Part shown: in pieces, positions 1-8,044 of the stretch | Numbering within the stretch: the first letter of the stretch is position 1 | Layout of the letters: each line of letters starts with the position of its first letter | Assembly (NCBI GenBank): GCA_902774075.1 | Contig: CACYGT010000017.1 | Coordinates: 1-38,749 of the forward strand | Reading direction: 5' to 3' | Origin: an uncultured Bacteroidales bacterium | GTDB lineage: Bacteria; Bacteroidota; Bacteroidia; Bacteroidales; Paludibacteraceae | DNA: 38,749 nt | Program-made: the position numbers and the translations under genes | The notes under the pieces: model-generated | The model's database searches: none | Told to the model about the DNA's origin: nothing | What the model saw: only the letters and a program-made list of their open reading frames with translations

Positions 1-68
1 CGGAACAGGCGCTTACGGACGTCGATGCGACCGTCAAATCGTGGCTTGAGGCAGGGGTCATCGTCTGA
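1..68 (+). CDS. C-terminal end of an unidentified protein (partial)
   Basis: An open frame enters from the left edge and stops with TGA at 66-68, giving about 21 residues ending in SWLEAGVIV. The codons used (gcg, gtc, acg) look like those of the conserved genes further on, so this is probably the tail of a real plus-strand gene. Too little is present to name a family. It is followed directly by an 11-bp tandem repeat and not by an obvious terminator. Confidence 0.45.
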   Translation, partial: EQALTDVDATVKSWLEAGVIV

Positions 69-90
69 CTTTATCGAGTCGTTTACGAGT

Positions 91-123
91 CATTCTATAA
101 CCATTCTATAGTCATTCTATAGT
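91..123. repeat. 11-bp tandem repeat, 3 units
   Basis: Three head-to-tail units of cattctatagt (the first reads cattctataac). It lies in the gap between the partial gene and the toxin gene. It has the same unit length as the array at 8139-8171 but a different sequence. Confidence 0.8.
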
Positions 124-198
124 TCACAACCTCAAAAACGCCCCTAAAATGATCATTTCTCGCTTTTTCAGTGCTGATGGAAGGCACTGTTGTGAGAG

Positions 199-525
199 TT
201 ATTCTTTTACCCACTCTTTTAGTTTACCGGGATTCATACTACAATCCCAAATGGCCAAGATAGAACAGATGTCATTTTCGTACAGATAGTATATTTTGTA
301 TGTTCTTCTGCGCCATTTAACAACCAAAAAGTAGTATTGTGTATCAGCCGTTGAGAATAACGTATCCTTCTTACCCAGCAAAGGAAACTCCTCTAACTGA
401 TCCACACTCCCCATTATCGTCTCCGCCGCCGACAACGCTACGTTCGCAGAGGCGTTTCGATAGTAGTAATCAAAAATCAGCCGCAGATGCTCTTTGGCCC
501 TCGAATGCCATTTAATTAGAGCCAT
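199..525 (-). CDS. ParE/RelE-family toxin
   Basis: A 108-residue protein with the general plan of ParE/RelE toxins of type II toxin-antitoxin modules: an N-terminal helical hairpin (WHSRAKEHLRLIFDYY), the segment LEEFPLLGK typical of ParE-like proteins, and a C-terminal strand series (YFLVVKWRRRTYKIYY, then ILAIWDC). Known members inhibit gyrase or cleave mRNA on the ribosome; which applies here cannot be told. Its start overlaps the stop of the upstream antitoxin gene by 10 bp, the usual antitoxin-first order, so the two are translationally coupled and driven by the promoter at 784-815. Confidence 0.85.
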   Translation of the reverse strand: MALIKWHSRAKEHLRLIFDYYYRNASANVALSAAETIMGSVDQLEEFPLLGKKDTLFSTADTQYYFLVVKWRRRTYKIYYLYENDICSILAIWDCSMNPGKLKEWVKE

Positions 526-758
526 GTTGCCACCTCACGTTTAAAGTCCTCGTGCGATATTCCTGCGCCCTGACGAGCCTCCGCTGTTGCCTGCGACAAG
601 ATGCCTTGCATCTCCTCCGCCGTAAACTGGCAAGGAGGTTGCTCGTCGTGCAAACTATTGATATATCGAATGATCGCAGTAACCTTGCGTTCATCCTCAA
701 CCATCGATCCCATCGCATATAGGATACGCTCACTGACTTTTGCTTGTGCTGTGCTCAT
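516..758 (-). CDS. antitoxin partner of the ParE-type toxin
   Basis: An 80-residue acidic-to-neutral helical protein immediately upstream of and overlapping the toxin. The N-terminal half (SERILYAMGSMVEDERKV) would be the DNA-binding or dimer part, and the C-terminal half (EEMQGILSQATAEARQG) a helix likely to wrap the toxin. I do not recognise a named antitoxin family; the assignment rests on size, order, overlap and neighbour. Type II antitoxins normally repress their own promoter, here probably the one at 784-815. Confidence 0.7.
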   Translation of the reverse strand: MSTAQAKVSERILYAMGSMVEDERKVTAIIRYINSLHDEQPPCQFTAEEMQGILSQATAEARQGAGISHEDFKREVATWL

Positions 759-783
759 ATTCTTGACATTTTCAAATCCGCGG

Positions 784-815
784 CAAAGTTACAACAAATA
801 TTTTGAATATACAAG
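784..815 (-). promoter_or_regulatory. promoter of the toxin-antitoxin operon
   Basis: Read on the minus strand, a -7 box TAACTTTG (784-791) is preceded after 20 nt by TTG (812-815), matching the Bacteroidetes consensus. The antitoxin ATG is about 25 nt downstream of the box. Confidence 0.7.
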
Positions 816-862
816 GATTTGACGGTAAAAATCAAATTTATTTGAATTTTTAAAGGAAAATC

Positions 863-889
863 AAAAAAACAGCCCGCCGAAGCGAGCTG
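863..889 (-). terminator. intrinsic terminator of the 901-aa secreted protein gene
   Basis: On the minus strand, an 8-bp stem (CAGCTCGC / GCGGGCTG) closes a TTCG tetraloop and is followed by seven T. It lies 26 nt after the stop codon. Confidence 0.85.
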
Positions 890-915
890 TTTTTATTTGG
901 CGTTAGCCGTGAAGC

Positions 916-3621
916 TTAACGAGCGATAGCACCTTGAGCGTTGTACTCAACACCATTCTTGCGAATGATGAGCTGACCGTTGCGGAAGAACTTCTCAACC
1001 TTAACCTCAGCATCGGTGTTGTCAAGAGCTTGATCCTTCGACAACTCTGCGGTGATGAAGTAAACTTGCGGGTTGTTGCTATAGATAGAAACTACACCGT
1101 ATACGTCATACTTCTTTCCAGCCTCGAACTTATAAGCGTTCTTGAATTGGTTACGAACCGTTACACCAGCAATCGTGATGTTTGATGCCGTACCCTCTGC
1201 GAACTCGCCTTCAGCCTCAACGCCCTTGAGAACAATGTACTTGTTCACATCAGCAAGCTCTACAGTAGTAACCTCCTCAGCAGCCGGAGCTTCACCTTCA
1301 GTAGCAACGATAGCAGCAGCTTGATCTGCACTCGGCTTAACCTCGTGTATACCATTGTAGATATCAACAACACCAGCTACGCCTGCGAGAACGTCACCAG
1401 CCTTGAAGTTATTCGTGAAGCCAGACGGCAGATAGATCAGCAACGAAGCGGTCTCGTCCTTGATCCAAACGTTAGCGCCATTAGCATAAGTAACAACAAC
1501 CTCGTTGAGTTCAACCTTATCACCTTTTTCGAGGTCATAAACGTCCGCGCATGTGATGGTGACAACAGTCTTCGGCTCTACGATGAAGTAACCTTCGTAC
1601 CAGCCTTCTACGCCACCTTCCGGTTTGAAACGGATAGTGTAGTCACCAGCCTCGGTGATTTGGAAGTTGTTACCCATACCATCCGGATACCAAGTAGTGG
1701 TCTCACCCTCGACACCGATCACTTTGAACTCATCGTTAGCAGCGAAGGTGAACTCACCTACGAACTCATCGCCCTTAGCTGCGAGTTTGTAAGAAGCGTC
1801 TGCCTTCCAGCCGTTCATGCTACCAGCAACGAAGTACTCAACAGTCGGCTCACCGCCAACCTGTACTGCAGAAACGAAGTAGAGTTGGAGAGCACCCTGA
1901 TAGTAAGTTACCAGAACTGTGATGTCATATTCCTTGTTAGCACCGAATTCATAGCCGTTCTTGAAGTTGTTGCGGAGAACGATCTCCTGCTCACCTACCT
2001 TAATGGTAATGTTGGAAGCAGTACCCTGTGCAAATGCAGCATCAGCCTCAAACGTTACGTTAACCAAAGCATACTTGCTGAGGTCAGCCTCAGTTACAGA
2101 GAACAGTTTCTCAGGCAGCGGAGCCTCACCCTCAGTAGCTACAACAGCAGCAACTTGGTCAGCGCTCGGAATAACTTCATAAATCTTATTGTTATAGATA
2201 GCTACCTTACCAGCTAAGTTCGAGAGAACGTCACCTTGTTTCCAAGTAGCGTTAGCCGGCAAATAGAGCAACAGAGCACCGGTCTCATCCTTAATCCAAA
2301 CGTTCTTACCATTAACATAAGTAACAGTAACGTCTTTCATAGTAACCTCAGTGTCCTTTTCCAGACCAACAACTTCAGCGCAGGTGATAGGCTGTGCAGG
2401 TGCCGGAATAACGAATTCGTAAGAATCAATCGTAGTAACAGCGCCTTCTACGAGACCCCAAGCTACGAATGTACATTCAGTACCTGCAGGGAACTCTTCA
2501 GGATCCAGCGTAGTGATGTCCAAGTTCACTTTACCCTGAGTCGGCTCCATCATATCCTTTGCAACTTCAACGAGAGCCTCGATGCTACCGAATTCTTCAG
2601 TAATCACAGCCGTCGGGAGAGCCCATCCAGCCCAAGGATCGTCGTTCGACGGAGTGATGGTCAGTATGTTGTTCTCAAGTTTGAAATCAAATGTGAGTTT
2701 TTCCTCCGGAGCCTCAGAACGAACCACCTTGAGAGCAAGAATAAACATGTTCGTTGTACCGTAACGACCAATAAGAATAGAGTCTTGGTCTGCAGCAAGT
2801 TTGAAGCTCTCTACGATAGGATCATCAGCCATCGTTTGTCCGTTGACAAGGGTGTCGCCGCGGAAAAGTTGCGTTGTTTGATCAGCAGCGTAGAAATCAA
2901 CCATGGCGTATTTCTCTGTACGAGCGCCGGAATTGTTGATTACTGCTTCGAAAACGATAGAATCACCAGCTTTGAAAGCGCCCTCTGCCGGATAGATCGC
3001 CATGTAGTGACCTTCAGCTACTTTATAGCCTTTCTCAAACTTAATAGCCGGTACTTCGTCTGCGTTGCTGTGAATCTTAACAGTAGAGATAGTAGTCTTA
3101 CCACCATTACCAAGAACAGTTGTACCTACTTGGTCAGCCTCTTCCTTAGCCCAATTGTAAACAACAACAGGCTCTGCCGGTTCGTCACCACCTTCGAGAG
3201 TAACTACGATTTGGGTAGCACGTACTTGGTTTCCACTAGCGACAAACTCTACTTGTTTAGCAGAGCCTACCCATGTACCTTTAGGACCTTCAGCCTCAAA
3301 GGTATAACCTTCTTGTGCTTCAAAGCAGCCAGGACCGAATTTGGTAGTACCATTCTCAACGCAAGTGAACTCGATTTTAACGATGTTCGACTCTGCAGAA
3401 ATAGTCAATGTGGCATTTTTGTAGATACGCATAGCAGCTACGCCGGTACTTGCATCAACACCAGCAAGTCCATTAGTGTTAGCAACAGTAACGCCTTCTA
3501 CAACGCCCGATTGAGCACCTGCGGTTGCAGTCCAACCACAGTTGTCCGGAGTGATGGTTACTTGTGCCATCATGCTACCTGCGAACAGCACGGCAGCGAT
3601 GAGAGAGAATAATTTTCTCAT
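916..3621 (-). CDS. 901-aa secreted modular protein with duplicated OB-like domain and C-terminal tag
   Basis: A signal peptide (MRKLFSLIAAVLFAGSMMAQ) is followed by several beta-rich domains. Two ~170-residue copies (about 412-588 and 688-860) share ITCA-V, NVWIKDET, a YLP segment and GTASNIT; they look like the OB-fold-like repeats common in Bacteroidales surface proteins. Between them, residues ~594-685 (FVAGSMNGWKADAS) resemble the starch-binding/CBM48-like modules of SusE/SusF-type proteins. The last 36 residues (from LDNTDA, with NGQLIIRKNG and YNAQG) match the tail of the protein at 4954-7821 residue for residue in spacing and are likely a sorting tag. No catalytic motif is seen. Probably exported to the surface; ligand unknown. 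Confidence 0.8.
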   Translation of the reverse strand: MRKLFSLIAAVLFAGSMMAQVTITPDNCGWTATAGAQSGVVEGVTVANTNGLAGVDASTGVAAMRIYKNATLTISAESNIVKIEFTCVENGTTKFGPGCFEAQEGYTFEAEGPKGTWVGSAKQVEFVASGNQVRATQIVVTLEGGDEPAEPVVVYNWAKEEADQVGTTVLGNGGKTTISTVKIHSNADEVPAIKFEKGYKVAEGHYMAIYPAEGAFKAGDSIVFEAVINNSGARTEKYAMVDFYAADQTTQLFRGDTLVNGQTMADDPIVESFKLAADQDSILIGRYGTTNMFILALKVVRSEAPEEKLTFDFKLENNILTITPSNDDPWAGWALPTAVITEEFGSIEALVEVAKDMMEPTQGKVNLDITTLDPEEFPAGTECTFVAWGLVEGAVTTIDSYEFVIPAPAQPITCAEVVGLEKDTEVTMKDVTVTYVNGKNVWIKDETGALLLYLPANATWKQGDVLSNLAGKVAIYNNKIYEVIPSADQVAAVVATEGEAPLPEKLFSVTEADLSKYALVNVTFEADAAFAQGTASNITIKVGEQEIVLRNNFKNGYEFGANKEYDITVLVTYYQGALQLYFVSAVQVGGEPTVEYFVAGSMNGWKADASYKLAAKGDEFVGEFTFAANDEFKVIGVEGETTTWYPDGMGNNFQITEAGDYTIRFKPEGGVEGWYEGYFIVEPKTVVTITCADVYDLEKGDKVELNEVVVTYANGANVWIKDETASLLIYLPSGFTNNFKAGDVLAGVAGVVDIYNGIHEVKPSADQAAAIVATEGEAPAAEEVTTVELADVNKYIVLKGVEAEGEFAEGTASNITIAGVTVRNQFKNAYKFEAGKKYDVYGVVSIYSNNPQVYFITAELSKDQALDNTDAEVKVEKFFRNGQLIIRKNGVEYNAQGAIAR

Positions 3622-3706
3622 GATAATTAAAAAATTTAGTTAGTAAAAAAATTGGTTGGTTAAACAAAAAGTAATATTTTGTTGTTGTTTTTTCAATTCC
3701 GGAGTA

Positions 3707-3946
3707 TTATACAGTCACGCTATCCAACTCATTGCGCTTAATTAACAAAGGATAGCGCTCAGGATGCTTGAGTGATTCAAGCTCTAAATCAACATCTAAT
3801 TTCGGCCACTCGATGGCATTCTTACCGATCATTCGGACGTCCAACACCTCATTAATCGTCGCATCACGCATCCAAGGCACGCGGTTATAGGACAAGAAAT
3901 AATCCTGTCCCAACACAGAAATCATCACTCCGCGGTCGTTAATCAT
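3707..3946 (-). CDS. DUF2442 domain protein
   Basis: A 79-residue protein whose C-terminal half (NEVLDVRMIGKNAIEWPKLDVDLELESLKHPERYP) is typical of DUF2442. The frame is open 17 codons further up (to 3997), but I chose the ATG at 3946 because those codons overlap the end of the upstream DUF4160 frame and the DUF2442 fold begins near this Met. The ATG overlaps the TAA of the DUF4160 frame (3939-3941) by 8 bp, the usual DUF4160/DUF2442 pairing. The function of the pair is not established; a toxin-antitoxin-like role has been suggested for similar pairs. Confidence 0.75.
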   Translation of the reverse strand: MINDRGVMISVLGQDYFLSYNRVPWMRDATINEVLDVRMIGKNAIEWPKLDVDLELESLKHPERYPLLIKRNELDSVTV

Positions 3947-4189
3947 CAATACGTCCGCCGATGTGGAGTTGATACTGCTTCTTAAAGTACTCTGCATAAA
4001 GCGTAACTATACTTTGAATTTTATTTATCTCGTGTTGGCTAAAATCGCCCTTATAAGCGACTTCCACCTCCGGCTCTAGCAAAACTTCGCTTCTTTGTCC
4101 TCTTTGATAACATGAATATGCATTCTCTCTTCCTCGTTGGAATAAATTTTAAACGCATATCCTTTTTCTTTCAAAAATATCGGACTCAT
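3939..4189 (-). pseudogene. DUF4160 domain gene with a frameshift
   Basis: Starting at the ATG at 4189, the frame encodes a DUF4160-like beginning (MSPIFLKEKGYAFKIYSNEE, then RMHIHVIKEDKEAKF) and then hits TAG at 4076-4078 after 37 codons. Moving one frame from position 4079 restores the family's next segment (LEPEVEVAYKGDFSQHEINK) down to a TAA at 3939-3941. The family usually reads KFWLEPEVE; here the expected tgg-cta is tg-cta, so a single base, probably G, has been lost. Promoter and start look intact. Either a recent pseudogene or a sequencing/assembly error. Confidence 0.75.
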
Positions 4190-4213
4190 CAGTATGGTTT
4201 TTCAATTCCGCTG

Positions 4214-4245
4214 CAAAGTTACAACAAAAAAATCAAATATACAAA
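4214..4245 (-). promoter_or_regulatory. promoter of the DUF4160/DUF2442 pair
   Basis: Minus-strand TAACTTTG (4214-4221), 20-nt spacer, TTTG (4242-4245). The ATG at 4189 is about 25 nt downstream, the same geometry as the other TA-like promoters in this region. Confidence 0.7.
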
Positions 4246-4293
4246 TTTTTTATAAAAAAAATCGTTTATGCCTGAATAAAAAGAGTTTTTTTG

Positions 4294-4326
4294 AAAAAAA
4301 CAGCCCGCCGATTTCTCGACGAGCTG
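4294..4326 (-). terminator. terminator behind the detached C-terminal tag
   Basis: Minus-strand CAGCTCG ... CGGGCTG hairpin followed by seven T. The arm cagcccgccg and the T-run are identical to those of the terminator at 863-889, so tag and terminator appear to have been copied together. Confidence 0.65.
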
Positions 4327-4348
4327 ATTTTATAAAAGCGATAGATGC

Positions 4349-4459
4349 TTACTTAACTGTTTGACCTTGAACATTGTAAATGCGGCCGTTCATTTCGATG
4401 AACAATTGTCCGTTCTCGATGAACTTCACAGCCTTCTTCGTAGCATCGGTGTTGTCGAG
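4349..4459 (-). pseudogene. detached copy of the 36-residue C-terminal sorting tag
   Basis: Read on the minus strand from 4459 to a TAA at 4349-4351, the sequence gives LDNTDATKKAVKF, ENGQLFIEMNG, YNVQGQTVK. It is almost identical to the tail of the 955-aa protein ending at 4954. No signal peptide or body is attached: upstream, 27 nt away, lies the stop codon of the higA-like gene, in a different frame. This is either the remnant of a third secreted protein whose body was replaced, or a partial duplication. Confidence 0.8.
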
Positions 4460-4485
4460 TTGTTTCGAGCCAAGTAAGGGGAGGT

Positions 4486-4797
4486 TTATAACATAGCAGC
4501 AACACGAGGAATACGTGACAGCCAAGACAATATACCTTCATCACGACGCGCAGTTTGCATGGTATATTTTGTTTGGATACTCATCATTGCATCAGCCGGA
4601 ATATCCAATGCCGTCTCAAACATCAATGCCGTCGTCGGAGTCAGGGGACGCTTCCCATTCAGCAATTCGTTCAATGCTGTATAGGAAATGTTTACTTGAC
4701 GAGCAAATTCGCGCTGCGAGATATGACGCGATTCCATTTCTTCTTTAATCACCTCTCCCGGATGAACAGGATAAAAAGGATAACCTAATGTTGCCAT
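4486..4797 (-). CDS. higA: HigA-type antitoxin, XRE family, without toxin partner
   Basis: A 103-residue protein with the HigA layout: the leader YPVHPGEVIKEEME, then a helix-turn-helix (ISQREFARQVNISYTALNELLNGKRPLTPTTALMFETAL, residues ~30-68). HigA proteins bind HigB RNase toxins and repress their own promoter. In most loci higB precedes higA; here nothing resembling HigB lies on either side. Upstream is the 3' end of the 955-aa protein gene, and downstream only a copy of its C-terminal tag. So it is an orphan or solo antitoxin/regulator. It has its own promoter at 4819-4850. Confidence 0.85.
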   Translation of the reverse strand: MATLGYPFYPVHPGEVIKEEMESRHISQREFARQVNISYTALNELLNGKRPLTPTTALMFETALDIPADAMMSIQTKYTMQTARRDEGILSWLSRIPRVAAML

Positions 4798-4818
4798 AAT
4801 TATGCTTTATAATGTGCG

Positions 4819-4850
4819 CAAAGGTACAACTATTTTTCGATATTCACAAA
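4819..4850 (-). promoter_or_regulatory. promoter of the higA-like gene
   Basis: Minus-strand TACCTTTG (4819-4826), 20-nt spacer, TTTG (4847-4850); ATG ~22 nt downstream of the box. Confidence 0.75.
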
Positions 4851-4904
4851 TTTTGCGAACATTTTTTTACATTTTTCTTCATTTTTCTCTAAAAACACAC
4901 CAAA

Positions 4905-4922
4905 GGCAGCCGGAAAGCTGCC
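4905..4922 (-). terminator. probable terminator of the 955-aa secreted protein gene
   Basis: Minus-strand stem GGCAGC / GCTGCC with a 6-nt loop followed by TTTGG. The T-run is short, so termination may be partial. Confidence 0.5.
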
Positions 4923-4953
4923 TCTGATGATGTTTTATTTCGCTTAGAGTGAA

Positions 4954-7821
4954 TTACTTAACTGTTTGACCTTGAACATTGTAGATGTGACCATTGAGCT
5001 CGATGAACAATTGTCCGTTCTGGATGAACTTCACAGCCTTCTTCGTAGCATCGGTGTTGTCAACGGAGGTAGCGTCACCCTTGCGGTCTGTATCTATATC
5101 AAGAGCTTTCGTCGGATCCGATTCTGACGAATCAAAGATGAAACGCAACCAATACTTACCGTCTTCGGCAATTTCTAAGTTTGCCACTCCGACATGCTCT
5201 GCGACACCCTCCTGGAAGACTTCCACTTTGTAGGTGTTTGCGCGAACATCCTTGAGAGCAATTTCTACCTTATACGAGGAGGTTTCGCCCTGCAAGAGCA
5301 TCGTTCCCAAGGGCTCAACCGATGTGCCAATACTCCATTGAAGCGTGTAAGTGTGCTTTGACACAGTGATATTGCCAAGACCTACGTTGCCCGAAGACTT
5401 CGTAGTATAAACCCACTTGATGAAACGAACATCTGCATCAATGTTAAACATTTCTGATTGAGTAGCGCCCAATTCGGTATAGGTTTCCAAATCATCATAG
5501 TCTATACCATCAGCAGAAGTTTGAACCTTAAAGGTACCACCAGAGAAGCCATTTCCATTAATATCAAAAGTCAACAAACTTGCAGCTTCATTGATCTTCA
5601 GGACAAGATAATCCCCCGTGTTATCAAACTTCAGTTTCGGAGAAGAAGCATAATCTTTGGTAGCTATACCATCTTCCGTAAGTCCATTTTTTGATGCGAT
5701 ATCTGCTTGACCGCCATCAAATGCGAACGGTAACGTAGCATAGTCAGGAACGAAGGCAGCTTGAGTAACGGTAACAAGATTAGAATAAACCTCGCCAACA
5801 TATACTTTGAAGTAAGCCGTACGAGTCTCCTCATTAGTGTTCTCTCCAACTACATAATACACATTGTTGTCAGCATTTATTTCAGCATCGAACCAATCGT
5901 AAGTAGCTTCAGTTTCGCCGTCAGACTCATAGAATTTTATATTAGCATTAATTTCCGCAATATTACTGTATGTTACTGTTAACACAGCTGCAGTTTCTGC
6001 AGCAGGAGCATTAATAGAAGCCGGGCAGATAATCGACGGAACTACGGGGTGGCTTACGCTAACAAGTTGGTTACCTTGTGCGAATTCATAAGTAGAAGTA
6101 GTAGTATAATATAGAAGATTTCCTCTAATTACCACAACATCTCCTACTTGTACTGCCGTTTCATCGGTGAAATTCGCGCCATCAACTCCTAAGCCTTTGT
6201 ATGCCTGCAATTGGGCAGATGTTGTCAAGCCATCGGCAGAGATGTTATAGGTAATTTTACCGTCAGAAAGCTCGGTAACAATTTGACTTACGGTACCAGT
6301 TGCGCACACATCGGCAACACCCATGTTTTCATCAATAGCTGTGCGAGCTTCCGCAACAGTATAGGGATCCTCTGCTGAGCCGGCGTGATCAATCGGAAGG
6401 CGTGTGAAAGTTTTGGAAGCGATAGTACTCCAAGCATCTCCCTTCTTTGCAGCAGCCCAAATGGTCGTAGTAGCATCGAAAGTAGGTTTGTTTTCACTAT
6501 CGTAAGCAGCCCAATCGCCCGAAGTAGCCGGTGTTTCCTTTGCACTTTCTTTGGTGGTATAATAAATAGTTGCACCGTCAGTAGTAGTGGAGAAGGATAC
6601 TTCAACTTCTCTGATAAATTTGGTTGCTGTAGGAGCGATAATCGGTTGTGCAACTGCCGCCTCTTCGTAAGATACAACGATCGATTTGCAATAGAGACCT
6701 TTAGTTGCAGCCGCTTCTTTTTCTATTGACACAATAATCTCGCCCGAAGCAGACCCTTTAAAGGTATACGCTTCTGCATAAGATGTTAAAGCTTTAGCAT
6801 CGCCACCAAAAGCGTCTCCTCCAACGGTTATAGAAACTGTAGCATCACTACCTGCGCTAGCGTTAACAACGATTTTACGGATTGTTCCATCAATGTCACT
6901 TGTAGAGAGACGAAGATATTGAACAGTAGCGCTATTTGTTCCGTAGTGAATACCTCTGTCTGTATCAAAATTAGATTCAGTGGCATCAGATGCAATAGTC
7001 CAACCGGCTCCATCATCAGCTGTTCCAGAACCATTACATTTTGCAGTAAAGGTCAAAGTAGATTTAGGAAGGGCCGGAGTTACAGTTACTTCGCATTCTG
7101 CAGTAAAGGAGCCATCCACTGTGGTAACGGTAATATTAGCAGTACCTTCTCCAACGGCAGTAACGACACCGCCCTCAACAGTTGCCACATCCTCATCATC
7201 AGACTCCCAAGTAACGCTTTTGTTGGTTGCATTGCCCGGAGCAACAGTTGCAGTTAATTTTTGAGTCTCTCCTACTTCTAATTCAATAGTACTTTCATCC
7301 AATTCTACGCCAGTTACAGCAACCGGATCTGATCCACCACCGCTAGCAAGAGTATATGACATCGACACAATTCCGACTTGATTGCTTGTGCTACTGAATG
7401 TAATTTGTACAGCATTTGTACCTGAAGGTAACGAACTAGATGAAATAGAGAAGTTCGTTGAAGTTACACTCGGATTTAATGCACTATAAGAACTTCCTCC
7501 ATTCGTCGAATACTTCAATGTGATAGTCTGCGCTTTTGTGCCCCATTGTTGACACGTGAAAGATATAGCACTCAAACTTTTCGTATTGTCACTCAGGACA
7601 AAAGAAACGGGTTGACCTTTCGTAACGGGATAATCTGTGATCGTTCCTGTTTGTTTACTTGCTTTCATGTATACTGTTCCATCCGTGCAAGTAACAGAAT
7701 GATCGGCATAACTGTTAGTCCAGCCTGTAGAACCGATAGTTGAAAAAGCAAAACTTACATCTACTGCCCACAAACTTCCTGCGAAGAGGATAGCAGCGAA
7801 AAGAGAGAAGATTTTCTTCAT
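4954..7821 (-). CDS. 955-aa secreted Ig-like/OB-like modular protein with C-terminal tag
   Basis: I chose the ATG at 7821 because the signal peptide MKKIFSLFAAILFAGSLWA begins there; ten further codons upstream are open but do not look coding. Domains in order: a jelly-roll-like region (~20-160); a bacterial Ig-like group 2 domain (~166-250, VTGVELDESTIELEVGETQKL ... VAT ... ANITVTT); a second jelly-roll; a chitobiase-C-terminal-like domain (~390-480, ATIYYTTKES); an OB-like domain (~485-595); a BACON-like domain (~600-690, ending VTVTQA); and a third beta domain. The last 36 residues repeat the tag (NGQLFIELNG, YNVQGQTVK) of the 901-aa protein. No catalytic residues are evident; likely a surface adhesin or carbohydrate-associated protein. 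Confidence 0.8.
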   Translation of the reverse strand: MKKIFSLFAAILFAGSLWAVDVSFAFSTIGSTGWTNSYADHSVTCTDGTVYMKASKQTGTITDYPVTKGQPVSFVLSDNTKSLSAISFTCQQWGTKAQTITLKYSTNGGSSYSALNPSVTSTNFSISSSSLPSGTNAVQITFSSTSNQVGIVSMSYTLASGGGSDPVAVTGVELDESTIELEVGETQKLTATVAPGNATNKSVTWESDDEDVATVEGGVVTAVGEGTANITVTTVDGSFTAECEVTVTPALPKSTLTFTAKCNGSGTADDGAGWTIASDATESNFDTDRGIHYGTNSATVQYLRLSTSDIDGTIRKIVVNASAGSDATVSITVGGDAFGGDAKALTSYAEAYTFKGSASGEIIVSIEKEAAATKGLYCKSIVVSYEEAAVAQPIIAPTATKFIREVEVSFSTTTDGATIYYTTKESAKETPATSGDWAAYDSENKPTFDATTTIWAAAKKGDAWSTIASKTFTRLPIDHAGSAEDPYTVAEARTAIDENMGVADVCATGTVSQIVTELSDGKITYNISADGLTTSAQLQAYKGLGVDGANFTDETAVQVGDVVVIRGNLLYYTTTSTYEFAQGNQLVSVSHPVVPSIICPASINAPAAETAAVLTVTYSNIAEINANIKFYESDGETEATYDWFDAEINADNNVYYVVGENTNEETRTAYFKVYVGEVYSNLVTVTQAAFVPDYATLPFAFDGGQADIASKNGLTEDGIATKDYASSPKLKFDNTGDYLVLKINEAASLLTFDINGNGFSGGTFKVQTSADGIDYDDLETYTELGATQSEMFNIDADVRFIKWVYTTKSSGNVGLGNITVSKHTYTLQWSIGTSVEPLGTMLLQGETSSYKVEIALKDVRANTYKVEVFQEGVAEHVGVANLEIAEDGKYWLRFIFDSSESDPTKALDIDTDRKGDATSVDNTDATKKAVKFIQNGQLFIELNGHIYNVQGQTVK

Positions 7822-7883
7822 AAAAATAAATAAAGATTTTTTGTTAAACAATATTGTTAGTTAGTTTGTTGCTTCACATAAAC

Positions 7884-7920
7884 AAAAAACTGACAAAACC
7901 GCGTAGCGACTTTGCCAGTT
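7884..7920 (-). terminator. terminator hairpin inside a 5' leader (possible attenuator)
   Basis: Minus strand: a ~15-bp stem (AACTGGCAAAGTCGC / GCGGTTTTGTCAGTT, with G-T wobbles), loop TAC, then TTTT. It lies ~65 nt upstream of the ATG of the 955-aa protein and downstream of its promoter (8045-8076), so it must be read through or regulated for that gene to be expressed. It could alternatively end transcripts arriving from the transporter gene at 8207. Confidence 0.7.
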
Positions 7921-7990
7921 ATAGCGCAATCTCCCTATCCACGGTCGTAAGACCGGAGATAAAATGAAGATATGCAGTAATTTGATTCAT
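7919..7990 (-). CDS. possible 23-residue leader peptide
   Basis: An ATG at 7990 opens a 23-codon frame (MNQITAYLHFISGLTTVDRE, then IAL) whose TAA coincides with the first bases of the terminator hairpin. A short ORF running exactly to an attenuator stem is the geometry of translational attenuation. There is no protein homology to support it and no obvious run of one amino acid, so it is a candidate only. Confidence 0.3.
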   Translation of the reverse strand: MNQITAYLHFISGLTTVDREIAL

Positions 7991-8044
7991 ACTAAAGTAG
8001 TGTCTTAACCGTTGGTACTTTTCGTAATTCACAAAAATCGGGTG

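Noticed and set aside
1321-3612. Long open frames on the plus strand opposite the 901-aa gene (298 and 458 codons)
   Set aside because: They are antisense shadows; the minus-strand protein has a signal peptide, recognisable repeats and a terminator, and the plus-strand products show no family features.
4353-4544. 63-codon open frame overlapping the tag fragment
   Set aside because: It reads the tag sequence in the wrong frame; the conserved frame is the one ending at 4349.
3622-7822. Insertion sequence or prophage carrying the TA genes
   Set aside because: No transposase, integrase, terminal inverted repeats or target duplications were seen; only partial gene copies and TA-type genes.
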